A DNA stretch of 64,000 nucleotides from an uncultured bacterium (GTDB lineage: Bacteria > Armatimonadota > JACIXR01): contig CALITO010000007.1 in assembly GCA_938041455.1 (NCBI GenBank), positions 1 to 64,000 of the forward strand. The letters are read 5' to 3'. This document shows positions 1 to 9,491 of this stretch, piece after piece. Numbering within the stretch: position 1 is the stretch's first letter; the number at the start of each line of letters is the position of its first letter. The notes beneath the pieces were generated by a model. That model ran no database searches and was not told where the DNA came from. It saw nothing but the letters and a program-made list of their open reading frames with translations. A program made the position numbers and the translations under genes.

Positions 1-484
1 CCTTTTCCTCCAACTTCCCCCTCTCAGATAGCAACTCCCCCAAACTCCTCCCCTCCAAAAACTCCATAACCATATAGGCTGTGTTGTTCTCCTCAAAGAA
101 GTCGTAAACATCTACTATTGAGGGATGATTGAGCCTAGCCAGTAGCCTCGCTTCCTCAAGGAACCTATATCTCATCCGGGAGAAATTAACCTGCAGTATG
201 GGGTTTGTTGGCTGGACGGTTTTCCCCCGCCTAGTGCACCCTGTTGGAAATAACTCCTTTATCGCCACAGCCCTCTTCAAAATGGCGTCCCCTCCCTTAT
301 AGGTTATGCCGAAGCCCCCCTCACCGAGAACCCTCCCCACGCTGTATCTCCCATCTCTGAGCTTTGTTCCCAGGGGAAGGTGGAGAGGAACACCTACCAA
401 GGGAGCCCCGCAGAACTTACAGTTTGCGCTCCCCGGCGGATTCACTTGCCCACAAACAGAACAGACACTCTCCTGTACAGGCTT
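1..484 (-). CDS. Zinc-ribbon serine/threonine protein kinase, N-terminal part (runs off left edge)
   Basis: The longest ORF in the track here is not this gene; translating the other minus frame by hand gives a zinc ribbon (CSVCG...CKFCG) followed by a Hanks-type kinase N-lobe. The glycine loop GEGGFGITYKG, the ATP-binding Lys in VAIKE and the alpha-C/hinge segments EEARLLARLNHP and VMEFLEGRSLGEL are all visible, so this is a eukaryotic-like kinase that phosphorylates Ser/Thr. The frame is open to base 1 and the catalytic loop lies outside the window. The frame opens after a TGA at 485-487 with no ATG/GTG/TTG before the first CxxC. The first in-frame start is GTG 445-443, which would lose half the zinc ribbon, so either the start is unusual or a small frameshift lies near 480-490. 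A strong promoter sits just upstream. Confidence 0.85.
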
Positions 485-531
485 TCACTCCTAAATAAGC
501 GATTTTGTTGAATAAACATCCCTGTTTAAAA

Positions 532-559
532 ATTATAGCCAACTTATCTCCTTTGTCAA
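532..559 (-). promoter_or_regulatory. Sigma-70-type promoter for the kinase gene
   Basis: Read on the minus strand, TTGACA is followed after 16 bases by TATAAT, a full consensus match. The predicted start of transcription, near 525, leaves a leader of about 40-80 bases. A GGAG lies at 491-488. Confidence 0.7.
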
Positions 560-609
560 AGTCAAATTTTATATAAGGTTTATTTCCTCGAGTATCCTCC
601 CGCATCTCC

Positions 610-639
610 TTGACTTTGGGAGATTTTGGAGGTTATTAT
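610..639 (+). promoter_or_regulatory. Promoter of the purB-purS-purQ-purL operon
   Basis: TTGACT at 610-615 and TATTAT at 634-639 are 18 bases apart. Transcription would begin near 646, only about four bases before the purB ATG at 650, so the mRNA would be essentially leaderless. The GGAGG at 628-632 lies too far from the ATG to act as its Shine-Dalgarno site and is upstream of the predicted transcription start. Confidence 0.5.
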
Positions 640-649
640 TTATCTTGTT

Positions 650-1975
650 ATGTTGAAGCGTTATACCTTGCCCCCAATGGATAGAATCTGGAGCGAGGAA
701 TATAAAATCCAAAAATGGCTCCAGGTGGAGATCGCTATCCTCAATGCTTGGGCTCAAATTGGGAAGATCCCCCAGGAAGTGGTTCAAGAGGTGAGGGAGA
801 AGGCGAGCGTGGATTTGAAAAGGATGAGAGAGATAGAGGACCAAGTGGGGCACGATGTTATAGCATTCGTGAAAACTGCTACGGAGAACCTCTCCAAGAA
901 TGCGAGGCGCTTCTTCCACTATGGCGCTACCTCCTACGATGTAGTTGACACCGCCCTCTCCCTCCTATTGAGGGAATCATCTGAAGTCATAATTGGGGAA
1001 ATCCGCTCCACATTGGCTCTCCTCTGGCAAAAGGCTTTGCAGTTCAAATACACGCCTATGATGGGAAGGACGCACGGTATGTTCGCCGAACCGATAACTT
1101 TGGGCTTCAAGTTCGCCCTTTGGTTCACCGAGATGAAAAGGAACCTGGAGAGAATGGAAGAGGCGAAGGGAGTTGTATCCTTCGGCAAGGTATCGGGAGC
1201 AGTGGGGGTCTTCGGCAATTCTTCTCCAGAGGTGGAGGAAATCGCCTTAAAGGAGCTGGGGCTCAAACCCGCCCCGGTCTCAACCCAGGTCCTCCAGAGG
1301 GATAGGCACGCTCAGTATATGTTCGCACTTGCTGTCCTCGCCTCTTCCCTAGAGAAGTTCGCCACGGAAATAAGAAACCTTCAAAGGAGCAATATAGAGG
1401 AACTGGAGGAGCCTTTTGGAGAGGGACAGAGGGGTTCATCCGCTATGCCACACAAGAGAAATCCCATCGTCTGTGAGCGGATATGTAGCCTGGCAAGGGT
1501 TATAAGGGGATACCTCCTGCCCGCTTTGGAGAATATCCCCCTGTGGGGGGAAAGGGATTTGACCAATTCCGCAGGTGAGAGGGTGATACTGCCCGATGCT
1601 ACCATCCTCACCCATTATATCCTCGTCAAGTTCCAGGATTTGCTCAAGGGATTGGTTGTCTTTGAGGAGAGGATGAAGGAGAACATAGAGAAAACTTTGG
1701 GCACCTGGGCATCGGAGAATCTTATGCTCAGGTTAATTGATAAGGGATTGACGAGGGATGAAGCTTATGATTTAGTGCAGAGGCTTTCTTTCAGGGCGAT
1801 GGAGGGGGGAAGACATTTGAGGGATATAGTTCTGGAGGACAAGAGAACGAGAGAACTTCTTTCCCCAGGGGAAATTGAGAAATGTTTTGACCTCGATGAG
1901 CATCTCAGATGGATAGATCATATATTCAGAAGGGCAGGTATAGAGGATGAGAGCCAGGATATTCATTCGTCTTAA
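650..1975 (+). CDS. purB: Adenylosuccinate lyase
   Basis: Cleaves SAICAR to AICAR plus fumarate and adenylosuccinate to AMP plus fumarate, in de novo purine synthesis. The 441-residue product has the fumarase/aspartase superfamily signature SSAMPHKRNP, the TSYDVVDTA block and the GRTHG motif carrying a catalytic histidine, and its length is normal for the Bacillus/Thermotoga type. The ORF track begins at a TTG (626), but ATG 650 starts the conserved N-terminus (LPPMDRIWSEEYK) and lies just after the predicted transcription start. It is the first gene of a purine operon and its end overlaps purS by 29 bases, which suggests translational coupling. Confidence 0.95.
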   Translation: MLKRYTLPPMDRIWSEEYKIQKWLQVEIAILNAWAQIGKIPQEVVQEVREKASVDLKRMREIEDQVGHDVIAFVKTATENLSKNARRFFHYGATSYDVVDTALSLLLRESSEVIIGEIRSTLALLWQKALQFKYTPMMGRTHGMFAEPITLGFKFALWFTEMKRNLERMEEAKGVVSFGKVSGAVGVFGNSSPEVEEIALKELGLKPAPVSTQVLQRDRHAQYMFALAVLASSLEKFATEIRNLQRSNIEELEEPFGEGQRGSSAMPHKRNPIVCERICSLARVIRGYLLPALENIPLWGERDLTNSAGERVILPDATILTHYILVKFQDLLKGLVVFEERMKENIEKTLGTWASENLMLRLIDKGLTRDEAYDLVQRLSFRAMEGGRHLRDIVLEDKRTRELLSPGEIEKCFDLDEHLRWIDHIFRRAGIEDESQDIHSS

Positions 1976-2186
1976 GGAAGGAGTTTTGGATGTGCAGGGA
2001 CAAGTTGTTCAAAGGGCTCTGCGCAACCTCGGCTTTGAGGAAGTGGAGAATGTCCGCATAGGGAAGTTAATAGAGATGGAACTTTCCAATGGGGAGGAAG
2101 GACGGATAAGGGATATGTGCGAGCGAATGCTCGCCAATCCCGTGGTTGAGGATTACGAGATAGTTATTGAAGATGGGGAAGGTTAA
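1947..2186 (+). CDS. purS: Phosphoribosylformylglycinamidine synthase subunit PurS
   Basis: Small structural subunit (79 residues) that links the glutaminase PurQ to the synthetase PurL in the three-part FGAM synthase of Gram-positive-type bacteria and archaea. The IxLKEGVLDVQGQ start, RxGKxIE middle and the final PVVEDYEI strand are the PurS hallmarks. The gene starts inside purB and overlaps purQ by 14 bases, so purB-S-Q form a coupled block. No unusual residues are seen. Confidence 0.93.
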   Translation: MRARIFIRLKEGVLDVQGQVVQRALRNLGFEEVENVRIGKLIEMELSNGEEGRIRDMCERMLANPVVEDYEIVIEDGEG

Positions 2187-2880
2187 GTTCGCCGTCGTCG
2201 TTTTCCCCGGCACCAACTGCGATATGGATTGTTATTATGTTGTGAAGGAGGTGCTGGGGGAAGAAGCGGATTATGTATGGCATAGGGAGGAGGACCTATC
2301 CCCTTATCACTGCATTATATTGCCGGGCGGTTTCTCCTACGGCGATTATCTTCGCACGGGCGCCATTGCCAAGCTCTCTCCGGTTATGGAGGGGGTTAGA
2401 AGGGAAGCGGAGAAGGGGAAACTCGTGATAGGCATTTGCAATGGTTTCCAAATCCTTGTTGAGGCGGGGCTCCTTCCGGGGGCGCTTTTGAAGAACACTA
2501 ACCTTCGCTTTCTATGCAAGTTCGTCCACCTCCGCGTGGAGAACAACCAGACACCTTTCACCCATCTCTATAAAGAGGGTGAGGTCCTGCGAATGCCCAT
2601 AGCCCACTACGAGGGCAGATACTTCGCTCCTCCCCCCCTGCTCCAATCTCTGGAGAAAAATAAACAGGTCCTTCTCCGCTACAGCGACCCCGAAGGAAAA
2701 CTCAAGGAGGAAGCAAATCCAAATGGTTCCCTCAATTTCATAGCGGGTATAGTCAATGAGAAAGGGAATGTATTCGGCTTAATGCCTCACCCCGAGAGAT
2801 GCTCAGAGGAGGTCCTTTCCTCCGAAGACGGCTTTCGCATATTCAAATCAATGGCTGATTGGATGAAAGCTCAGTTGTGA
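2173..2880 (+). CDS. purQ: Phosphoribosylformylglycinamidine synthase glutaminase subunit PurQ
   Basis: Class I glutamine amidotransferase subunit that supplies ammonia to PurL for FGAR to FGAM conversion. The oxyanion turn and nucleophile lie in GICNGFQ (Cys about 89), and the His-Glu pair lies in MPHPER near the C-terminus. The product is 235 residues from ATG 2173, while the track start at TTG 2167 adds two residues inside purS. PurQ of this short type needs separate PurS and PurL, both of which are adjacent. Confidence 0.95.
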   Translation: MGKVKFAVVVFPGTNCDMDCYYVVKEVLGEEADYVWHREEDLSPYHCIILPGGFSYGDYLRTGAIAKLSPVMEGVRREAEKGKLVIGICNGFQILVEAGLLPGALLKNTNLRFLCKFVHLRVENNQTPFTHLYKEGEVLRMPIAHYEGRYFAPPPLLQSLEKNKQVLLRYSDPEGKLKEEANPNGSLNFIAGIVNEKGNVFGLMPHPERCSEEVLSSEDGFRIFKSMADWMKAQL

Positions 2881-2892
2881 GGATGAGCGAGA

Positions 2893-5565
2893 ATGAAGAG
2901 ACCAACTTATAAGGAATTAGGCTTAACGAGATATGAATATGAGAGAATAAAGAGAGCCTTGGGACGAGAGCCCAATCTCGTGGAGTTGGGCATGTTTTCC
3001 GTCCTTTGGTCTGAGCACTGCGGGTATAAGCATTCCCGGAGGTTCCTCAAGCTCTTCCCTACTCAAGCACCCTGGGTAATCCAGGGACCGGGGGAGAACG
3101 CGGGTGTAGTTGACATAGGGGATGGACTGTGCATCGCTATGAAGATGGAATCCCACAACCATCCCTCAGCGGTTGAACCCTTCCAGGGGGCAGCAACGGG
3201 AATAGGTGGTATAGTTAGGGATATTTTGGCGATGGGCACCCGCCCCATCGCCCTGTTAGATTCCCTCCGCTTTGGCTCCCTTTCCTCCCCTCGTGTCAAG
3301 TATCTATTCCAAGGGGTAGTCTCGGGGATATCCTTCTATGGTAATTGCCTACCAGCGGAGGAGAAGGTCGTCCTCAAAATAAAGGGAAATATGGAATGCA
3401 TATCCATAGAGGAACTGGCGAATCGCTTCATACCTATAAAGGAGGATTTTCCCCAAGCAGCCGAGATGGAGGATGTGCAAATCCTCTCCTTTGATATGAA
3501 GACCCGTTCCATATGCTGGAGGAGGGCATTAAAGGTCTTCCGCAGGAAAGCTCCCTCCTTTATGGAGGTCACTACTACCTCGGGGAGGAAGATTCTCGCT
3601 ACTCCCGAGCATCCCCTACTCGCCTTTCGGGAAGGCTTGCGCTTCGTCAATGTCGGTGAGTTGGAGCAAGGGGATACAGTTTTCCTCTTCCAGGACCTTT
3701 CCTACCCCCGCCCTACAAGGGTGCTGAGGGTGAGAGATATAAAGGAGGAAAGATGGGTATTTGATGTGGAAGTGGAGGATACCCACCTGTTCCTCACTCA
3801 AGCGGGATTCGCCGTTCACAACTGCATAGGGGTTCCCACTGTAGCGGGGGAGATATACTTTGAGGAATCCTACGAGGACAATCCCTTAGTGAATGTTATG
3901 TGCGTAGGCTTGGGCAGAATAGAAGAACTTCAAAGGGGGAGAGCAGAGGGAGTGGGCAACTTAGCTGTCTTGGTGGGTTCAAGCACAGGAAGAGATGGAA
4001 TAGCCGGTGCCGCTTTCGCCTCAGTTGAGTTGGGACCGGAATCAGAGACCAAAAGACCCCAGGTGCAGATAGGCGACCCCTTCAGCGAGAAGCTGCTGAT
4101 AGAGGCTGTGCTGGAGGCAATCAAGACAGGTGCCATTGTGGGCGTGCAGGATATGGGAGCGGCGGGGATAACTTCCTCAACAAGTGAGACCGCCGCAAGA
4201 GCGGGGAGGGGAATGGAATTGGATTTGGACAAGGTTCCCCTCAGGGAAAAGGGGATGACGCCCTTTGAGATAATGCTCTCAGAATCCCAGGAGCGAATGC
4301 TCCTCATAGTCAGGAAGGGCGAGGAGGGGAAAGTGAAGAAGGTGATGGAAAAATGGGGGCTTAATTACGCTCCCATAGGTGTTGTTACTCCCGATGGGGT
4401 TCTGAGAGTAAAACATAGGGGAGAGGTTGTTGCGGAGGTTCCCGCCAAACTCTTAGCCGAGGCGCCTCGCTATCGCCCAAAACCTGTGAAACCTGCTTAT
4501 GTAGATGAGCTCACCTCGTTCCCCACGGACAATCTGCCCGAACCAGAGGACTACCAGGGTGTTTTCCTCCAACTCCTCGCCTCCCCAAACATAGCAAGCA
4601 AGGAATGGGTTTATGAGCAATACGACCATATGGTGCTCCTGAACACGGTGATCTACCCAGGTGGGGACGCTTCGCTTTTGAGGATAAAGGGAACGAGAAA
4701 AGGGATAGCGGTGAAGACGGATGGCAACGGAAGATATGTTTATCTAAACCCCTATAGGGGCGGGATGATAGCGGTCGCTGAGGCGGCTCGCAACATCTCC
4801 GCCACTGGTGCACAACCGCTCGCAATAACTGACTGCTTGAATTTCGGTTCACCTGAGAAAGGAGAGGTTATCTGGCAGTTCAGTGAGGCGGTAAGGGGAA
4901 TGGCAAAGGCTGCCTCTTATCTCAACATCCCCATCATATCTGGTAATGTTTCCTTCTATAACGAGAGCCCCCAAAGAAGGGTTTTCCCTACCCCTGTTGT
5001 GGGAATGCTCGGTTTGATCGAGGACATAGATAATAGGTTGACTACAGGTTTCAAGAAGGAGGGAGATTTAATTGCTCTGGTGGGGGAGACTTTTCCCGAG
5101 ATTGGGGCTTCAGAATATTTGAAGGAAATCTTCGGCAAAGTGGCGGGGGAACCTCCCTTGGTTGACCTGGAGAGGGAATGGCGAGCAAATAAACTCTGTA
5201 TAGAGGGGGCGAGGATGAAGTTATTCTCCTCCGCTCATGACATATCGGAAGGCGGACTGGCTGTGGCATTAGCGGAATCCTCTATATTGGGCAAGATCGG
5301 GGCGAGCCTGAGACTGCCAACCTCTATGCCTCCTTCTTACTATCTTTTCAGTGAAAGCCAGGCTCGTTTCCTCGTTTCTCTATCGCCTGAGAATCTTCAC
5401 CGCTTGGAAGGGTTGGCGGAAGAATTGGGTGTGCCCATAACTGTTATAGGAGAAGTGGGAGGTAAAAGGCTCTACATCGAGGGGGAGAGAGAACTGATAA
5501 ACCTCTCTCTGAAAGATATAGAAAAAATTTTCCGCTTCGCCATTCAAAGGGCGATAGAGGAATAA
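2893..5565 (+). CDS. purL: Phosphoribosylformylglycinamidine synthase subunit PurL, interrupted by a mini-intein
   Basis: ATP-dependent synthetase subunit that makes FGAM from FGAR, using ammonia delivered by PurQ. The 890-residue precursor is too long for this small PurL type. Residues 152-310 form a 159-residue intein inserted between ...SFYGN and CIGVPTVAGE, and removing it leaves 731 residues, normal for the family. Conserved PurL blocks flank the insertion: LWSEHCGYKHSR, MKMESHNHPSA, GAATGIGG before it and VQDMGAAGITSS, SGNVSFYNE, FSSAHDISEGGLAVAL after it. The enzyme must depend on splicing, because the insertion cuts through the conserved GNCIGVPTV segment. The gene is the last of the purBSQL block, 12 bases after purQ. 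Confidence 0.96.
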   Translation: MKRPTYKELGLTRYEYERIKRALGREPNLVELGMFSVLWSEHCGYKHSRRFLKLFPTQAPWVIQGPGENAGVVDIGDGLCIAMKMESHNHPSAVEPFQGAATGIGGIVRDILAMGTRPIALLDSLRFGSLSSPRVKYLFQGVVSGISFYGNCLPAEEKVVLKIKGNMECISIEELANRFIPIKEDFPQAAEMEDVQILSFDMKTRSICWRRALKVFRRKAPSFMEVTTTSGRKILATPEHPLLAFREGLRFVNVGELEQGDTVFLFQDLSYPRPTRVLRVRDIKEERWVFDVEVEDTHLFLTQAGFAVHNCIGVPTVAGEIYFEESYEDNPLVNVMCVGLGRIEELQRGRAEGVGNLAVLVGSSTGRDGIAGAAFASVELGPESETKRPQVQIGDPFSEKLLIEAVLEAIKTGAIVGVQDMGAAGITSSTSETAARAGRGMELDLDKVPLREKGMTPFEIMLSESQERMLLIVRKGEEGKVKKVMEKWGLNYAPIGVVTPDGVLRVKHRGEVVAEVPAKLLAEAPRYRPKPVKPAYVDELTSFPTDNLPEPEDYQGVFLQLLASPNIASKEWVYEQYDHMVLLNTVIYPGGDASLLRIKGTRKGIAVKTDGNGRYVYLNPYRGGMIAVAEAARNISATGAQPLAITDCLNFGSPEKGEVIWQFSEAVRGMAKAASYLNIPIISGNVSFYNESPQRRVFPTPVVGMLGLIEDIDNRLTTGFKKEGDLIALVGETFPEIGASEYLKEIFGKVAGEPPLVDLEREWRANKLCIEGARMKLFSSAHDISEGGLAVALAESSILGKIGASLRLPTSMPPSYYLFSESQARFLVSLSPENLHRLEGLAEELGVPITVIGEVGGKRLYIEGERELINLSLKDIEKIFRFAIQRAIEE
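3346..3822 (+). other. PurL mini-intein (class 1, no homing endonuclease)
   Basis: A protein-splicing element of 159 codons inside purL. Block A is CLPAEEKVVLK with Cys1 as first nucleophile. Block B includes TTTSGRKILATPEHPLLAF with the TxxH-type TPEH. Blocks F and G are WVFDVEVEDTHLFLTQAGF and AVHN, giving the penultimate His and terminal Asn. The +1 extein residue is Cys (C311), so all canonical splicing residues are present. There is no room for a LAGLIDADG or HNH domain: only about 50 ordinary residues separate block A from block B. Codon style matches the host gene, which suggests long residence. Confidence 0.93.
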
Positions 5566-5608
5566 TTGTCCCGAAGAGGGCGAGATATATTGGGAGGGTG
5601 TATTTGAA

Positions 5609-8600
5609 ATGAAGGAACTCCGCAAGTGCGTATTCTTGCTCTTTTCTCTCTTGAGTTTCTCCTTTGCCCAAGATTACACTGCCCCAATTATTGTAGAAGA
5701 TTTCTCCGAGACATCTTTAGTTAAACTGGGACTACCTGGCATTAGAACAGAGAATGGCTACCTCCCTGTCAGGGGCGAGATTCCTCTCCCCATATTCATC
5801 TTTCAAGATGCGATAATAGAGGCGGATGTGCTTGTGGAGGGCGAGGGTATAATTAATGTCAAATTCAGAGTGGATGAGGAAAGCGGTAAATTCTATATGT
5901 TCAGGGTGGATACGAGACCAGAACCCAATTACAAGAGCGGATTCCTAAAATGGGACCCAGAAATCGCGTGGAGAATGGTAGGGGAACAGTATGGTCCAAA
6001 GCAGAAGCCCAACACTTGGTATCGTATAAAAGTGGTGATATCAGGGAGCAGGTTCATAGGTTACATCAATGGGGAGGAAACTGCTTCCTACGAAGACGAG
6101 GAATTAAAAGAGGGCTACTTTGCCTTTAGGAACGAGATTTGCCCAGCAAGGGTTGACAACCTCAAGATAATTTTCCCTAAGGGTGTGAGATATATCCGAC
6201 CTCCCATTCCTCCAAGCGAAAGAGAAGGGGAAGCTTTTTGGAGAGGCTATATGATATGGGCGGAGGAACCCGCTAAGGAAGTATACTTTCGCAAAACGAT
6301 AGAAATCCCCGAAGAAATCCTTCAAGCAAGCCTCTTCATAACCGCAGACAACGAATTTGTCCTCTATATCAACGGTAGAGAAGCAGGAAGACACAACGAT
6401 TGGTATACGCCTCAAACTTATTCCATTAGCGATTTTCTTCATAAGGGAAAAAATGTCCTCGCGATAAAAGCAATAAATTTTGAACCACCTGGTGAAGGTG
6501 CCGCGGGTCTGTTAGTAGAGGGAGCAATTTACACTGAAAAGGAATACATCCCCATAATATCTGATGAGGGTTTCCGCTATTCCCTCAGGGAAGAGAAGGG
6601 GTGGGAAAAGGGCGAGTTCGACGACTCTTCTTGGAGGAAGGCTCACATCATTGGGAAGTTCCCCTGCCCCCCTTGGGCAGAGCAAGTTAAATGGTCTCCG
6701 CCAGATTTCGGGCCCAAGAAAAAGCTTCGCTGGGATTGGGAAAAAGTAGCTTTGCCCCAAAGCATTGTAATAGGGAAACCATTGGTTTTGGAAGCGAACT
6801 TGAGAATTACCGAGGAGATAAAGGAAGATATCCCCCTCGCTGTCAAGTTGAGAAGGGGTGCCAAAGAGATAGTATATGGGGAGGCTTTCCCCTCGCCCCC
6901 AACAAGTAAATGGACAGTTGGCAAAACCTTAAAGGTATCCCTAAAAATTTCTCCCTCCTTTCCCTCCCACTATTTACTTGCCCCCGGAAATTATAAATTA
7001 GTTCTCAGTCTGCCCGGATATTATACAGACTTCGTTTCTAAAGAGGTTACCTTGGAAGAAAGAAAAGCCGAGGTTCCCAAATTGCCTATGCCATCCTCTA
7101 AATTTTCAACCCCTAAAAAGGGTTTTTTGAGGGAAGGGATTTTCACAGACTTATGGGGCAACGAACATCACTGGGGCTTAACCTCTGACTATGAGTTCCT
7201 CTACGATGGGGAAGGGCTCGTCCCTATAAGGGGCAGCGAGGGGGTATATTTTTGCAAAACAGATGTTAAAGAAGAATGGAAGAAGGCCATCTTGGAGTTA
7301 AAAGACGAAGAAAAGCTAAGGGAGATCGCAGAATACGGTATAACAGATGACATCGTCGTTTGTGAGCTTGTTGACTACATAGATTGTAGTAAGGAGGACC
7401 ATGGCTTTAGCGAAGACGGAGGATTAGGGGGTAAATCACGGGTTATAGAGGTCAACGGTAAGAGGTTCCGTGTGACATCAAAAAGAAACAAACTTTCCTA
7501 CTTTATATACAGGGCGAGAGTAGAAAGGCCGGGGTATCCCCACCTATTAGTAGCAGAAAGCATCAATGATATAGAGCGTTACACCACCATTAGAATCCAA
7601 CCTCCTTGGGATAATGTAGGAGGCGGCGTTTTTACGGGAGGTGAGTATCCCTGCGATGGGAAACCTTTTAATTTTATGTTCATTTTCTACCCTCGGGATA
7701 AAGAAATAACCCTTACTGTTTCCCGCTTGCCTTGCGAAGCGAATATAGAAGAGAACTCGGGAGGAGCAGTCTCCCAAATCTGGATATTGGATATCTTGGA
7801 CAACCTTTATGAGAAACCGGTGGTCGTCCCTACAGAGAGAAGACTTCCCCAACGTTCCATAGGATTGTATTACTCCCATCCCCCCTATATGTGGCAACTT
7901 TACGGGTTAAGAGAACCCGAGGGAATAAAGAGCTTCCTTGACTATATGAAATTTGTGGGTATGAACTGCCTTATCTTCAACGCTATAGACGGAGGAGATA
8001 ACACAAGCACCGCATTTTACGATTCCAAATATTTCCCGAAAGCAGAGGTGAACCTTTTCAGAGTCCTTTTACCCCTAATGGAGAAAGAAGGTATAGAAGT
8101 GATACCCATAGTAACTTCCTTAACTGGGACTAATCGCTCTAAAGAACTTTATAGGAAGTCCAGGCAGTATGACCCCTCCCTTGACCATCCCGGCTGGTCT
8201 CGGGATTCCTATCAACTGAGAAGAGATGGAGAACTTACCACTTTCTTCGGTTACCCATTACCAGACCCCTTAAGACCCGAGGTTCAAGAACTGATGCTCA
8301 ATTTGCTGAGGGAGATAGGGGAACAAACCAAGGGATTCAAATGTGTTAGGGGTGTAGGGTTCAGGGTCAATGGTAAGATAGGGCTATGTTATGCGGGTTC
8401 ACCTGAGGCTCTTTCGGCGGAGGAATCGGGATACAGCGAATGGGATTTGAGAGAATTCCAAAGAGATACAGGTATCCTCATTCCATCCAAAGAGCCCGAA
8501 GTTGCCTTTGACTGGTTGAAGAAAAATGCCTGGGAACAGTGGATTAACTGGAGGTGTGAAAGGACAAAGGATTTTTGGCTCAGGTGTAGGGATTTAATCC

Positions 8601-9445
8601 TATCTTTCAGAAAGGACTGGAAACTTTGGTTGAGCACGGATTTGCCCAGCGAAAGCCCGGGTAGGAACATAGAGTGGGTGGAGGGAAATAGGAAACCTCT
8701 GGATATTTTGCGGTGCCACGGGTTCGACCCGAGAATGTATGGGAAGGAAAAAGGCATAGTAATCCAACGGGGAATGTTCGTAGCTGGTGGTGAATATTTC
8801 GGAGGAATGGATAGAGGAGGGCTTTATGGGAGGAACCGTTGGGCGTGGAAAGCCTGGGACTACCTTCCCGAAGTTGCCGATTTTTACACCACAACCGAGG
8901 GCAGCGCCTGCGAGGTTTATCATAACTACTGGGAAGAGTGGGGATTTGTTGGGAGTGGGGCAAGCGAATTAGGCATTGCTTGGGCAGACTTTTGGGGCGC
9001 TGCTACTATGTTCCCCTTAGGACGCTATTATTTCCAGCCTTTGACCTACTCCATCCGAAAGACAAACCCCCATACACTCATTTTATTCTCTTGGGAAAGG
9101 GGAAGCTTTGCGCAGGAGCATAGTTTGCGAGCATTTTGCCGTGCTTTTAGAGCGTTACCGGCAGTAGAGCCCAAGGATTTTGAGGGCGAGATTTCCCCTA
9201 CCCCGGATGAGACTTTGTGGGTAAAATGGTTTGGCGACCGTTTAGGAATAGTGAACGATTCACCTCAAACAAGGGAGATAGAACTCTTAATCCCAAAAAG
9301 CCTGAAAAAGGGAGAAGCCATTGTGGATTTGGCCACCAATCGTGTTCTGGTCAGGAATAATGGCGAAGACACCTTCAAGCAAATAAAAGTTAAGATAAAA
9401 CTCAAGCCATTTGACCTTCATACTCTTGCGATATTTGTTAAATAA
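5609..9445 (+). CDS. Large secreted glycoside hydrolase-like protein
   Basis: A 1278-residue exported protein. The N-terminus (about 20 residues, FLLFSLLSFSFAQ) is a clear signal peptide. Residues about 25-195 look like a concanavalin/LamG-type beta-sandwich as in DUF1080 proteins. Residues about 205-320 look like a galactose-binding-type domain (YFRKTIEIP...ADNEFVLYINGREAG...GKNVLAIKA). From about residue 750 a TIM-barrel-like region begins (RSIGLYYSHPPYMWQ...GMNCLIFNAIDGG). The domain mix suggests plant or microbial polysaccharide breakdown outside the cytoplasm, but I cannot assign a CAZy family. GGGAGGG lies a few bases before the ATG. It sits oddly between purL (43 bases upstream) and purF. 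Confidence 0.75.
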   Translation: MKELRKCVFLLFSLLSFSFAQDYTAPIIVEDFSETSLVKLGLPGIRTENGYLPVRGEIPLPIFIFQDAIIEADVLVEGEGIINVKFRVDEESGKFYMFRVDTRPEPNYKSGFLKWDPEIAWRMVGEQYGPKQKPNTWYRIKVVISGSRFIGYINGEETASYEDEELKEGYFAFRNEICPARVDNLKIIFPKGVRYIRPPIPPSEREGEAFWRGYMIWAEEPAKEVYFRKTIEIPEEILQASLFITADNEFVLYINGREAGRHNDWYTPQTYSISDFLHKGKNVLAIKAINFEPPGEGAAGLLVEGAIYTEKEYIPIISDEGFRYSLREEKGWEKGEFDDSSWRKAHIIGKFPCPPWAEQVKWSPPDFGPKKKLRWDWEKVALPQSIVIGKPLVLEANLRITEEIKEDIPLAVKLRRGAKEIVYGEAFPSPPTSKWTVGKTLKVSLKISPSFPSHYLLAPGNYKLVLSLPGYYTDFVSKEVTLEERKAEVPKLPMPSSKFSTPKKGFLREGIFTDLWGNEHHWGLTSDYEFLYDGEGLVPIRGSEGVYFCKTDVKEEWKKAILELKDEEKLREIAEYGITDDIVVCELVDYIDCSKEDHGFSEDGGLGGKSRVIEVNGKRFRVTSKRNKLSYFIYRARVERPGYPHLLVAESINDIERYTTIRIQPPWDNVGGGVFTGGEYPCDGKPFNFMFIFYPRDKEITLTVSRLPCEANIEENSGGAVSQIWILDILDNLYEKPVVVPTERRLPQRSIGLYYSHPPYMWQLYGLREPEGIKSFLDYMKFVGMNCLIFNAIDGGDNTSTAFYDSKYFPKAEVNLFRVLLPLMEKEGIEVIPIVTSLTGTNRSKELYRKSRQYDPSLDHPGWSRDSYQLRRDGELTTFFGYPLPDPLRPEVQELMLNLLREIGEQTKGFKCVRGVGFRVNGKIGLCYAGSPEALSAEESGYSEWDLREFQRDTGILIPSKEPEVAFDWLKKNAWEQWINWRCERTKDFWLRCRDLILSFRKDWKLWLSTDLPSESPGRNIEWVEGNRKPLDILRCHGFDPRMYGKEKGIVIQRGMFVAGGEYFGGMDRGGLYGRNRWAWKAWDYLPEVADFYTTTEGSACEVYHNYWEEWGFVGSGASELGIAWADFWGAATMFPLGRYYFQPLTYSIRKTNPHTLILFSWERGSFAQEHSLRAFCRAFRALPAVEPKDFEGEISPTPDETLWVKWFGDRLGIVNDSPQTREIELLIPKSLKKGEAIVDLATNRVLVRNNGEDTFKQIKVKIKLKPFDLHTLAIFVK

Positions 9446-9463
9446 ATGGTAAACACAGTTTCC

Positions 9464-9491
9464 TTTACTTTTCCTTTTTGTAGTTTATAAT
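9464..9491 (+). promoter_or_regulatory. Promoter of purF
   Basis: TTTACT at 9464-9469 and TATAAT at 9486-9491 are separated by 16 bases. Transcription would start near 9498, directly at the GTG-GTG-ATG cluster (9499-9507), leaving no room for a ribosome-binding site. It therefore predicts a leaderless purF mRNA. Confidence 0.6.

Noticed and set aside
3346-3822. Homing endonuclease inside the PurL intein
   Set aside because: The 159-residue element is filled by splicing blocks and short linkers; no LAGLIDADG, HNH or GIY-YIG motif is visible.
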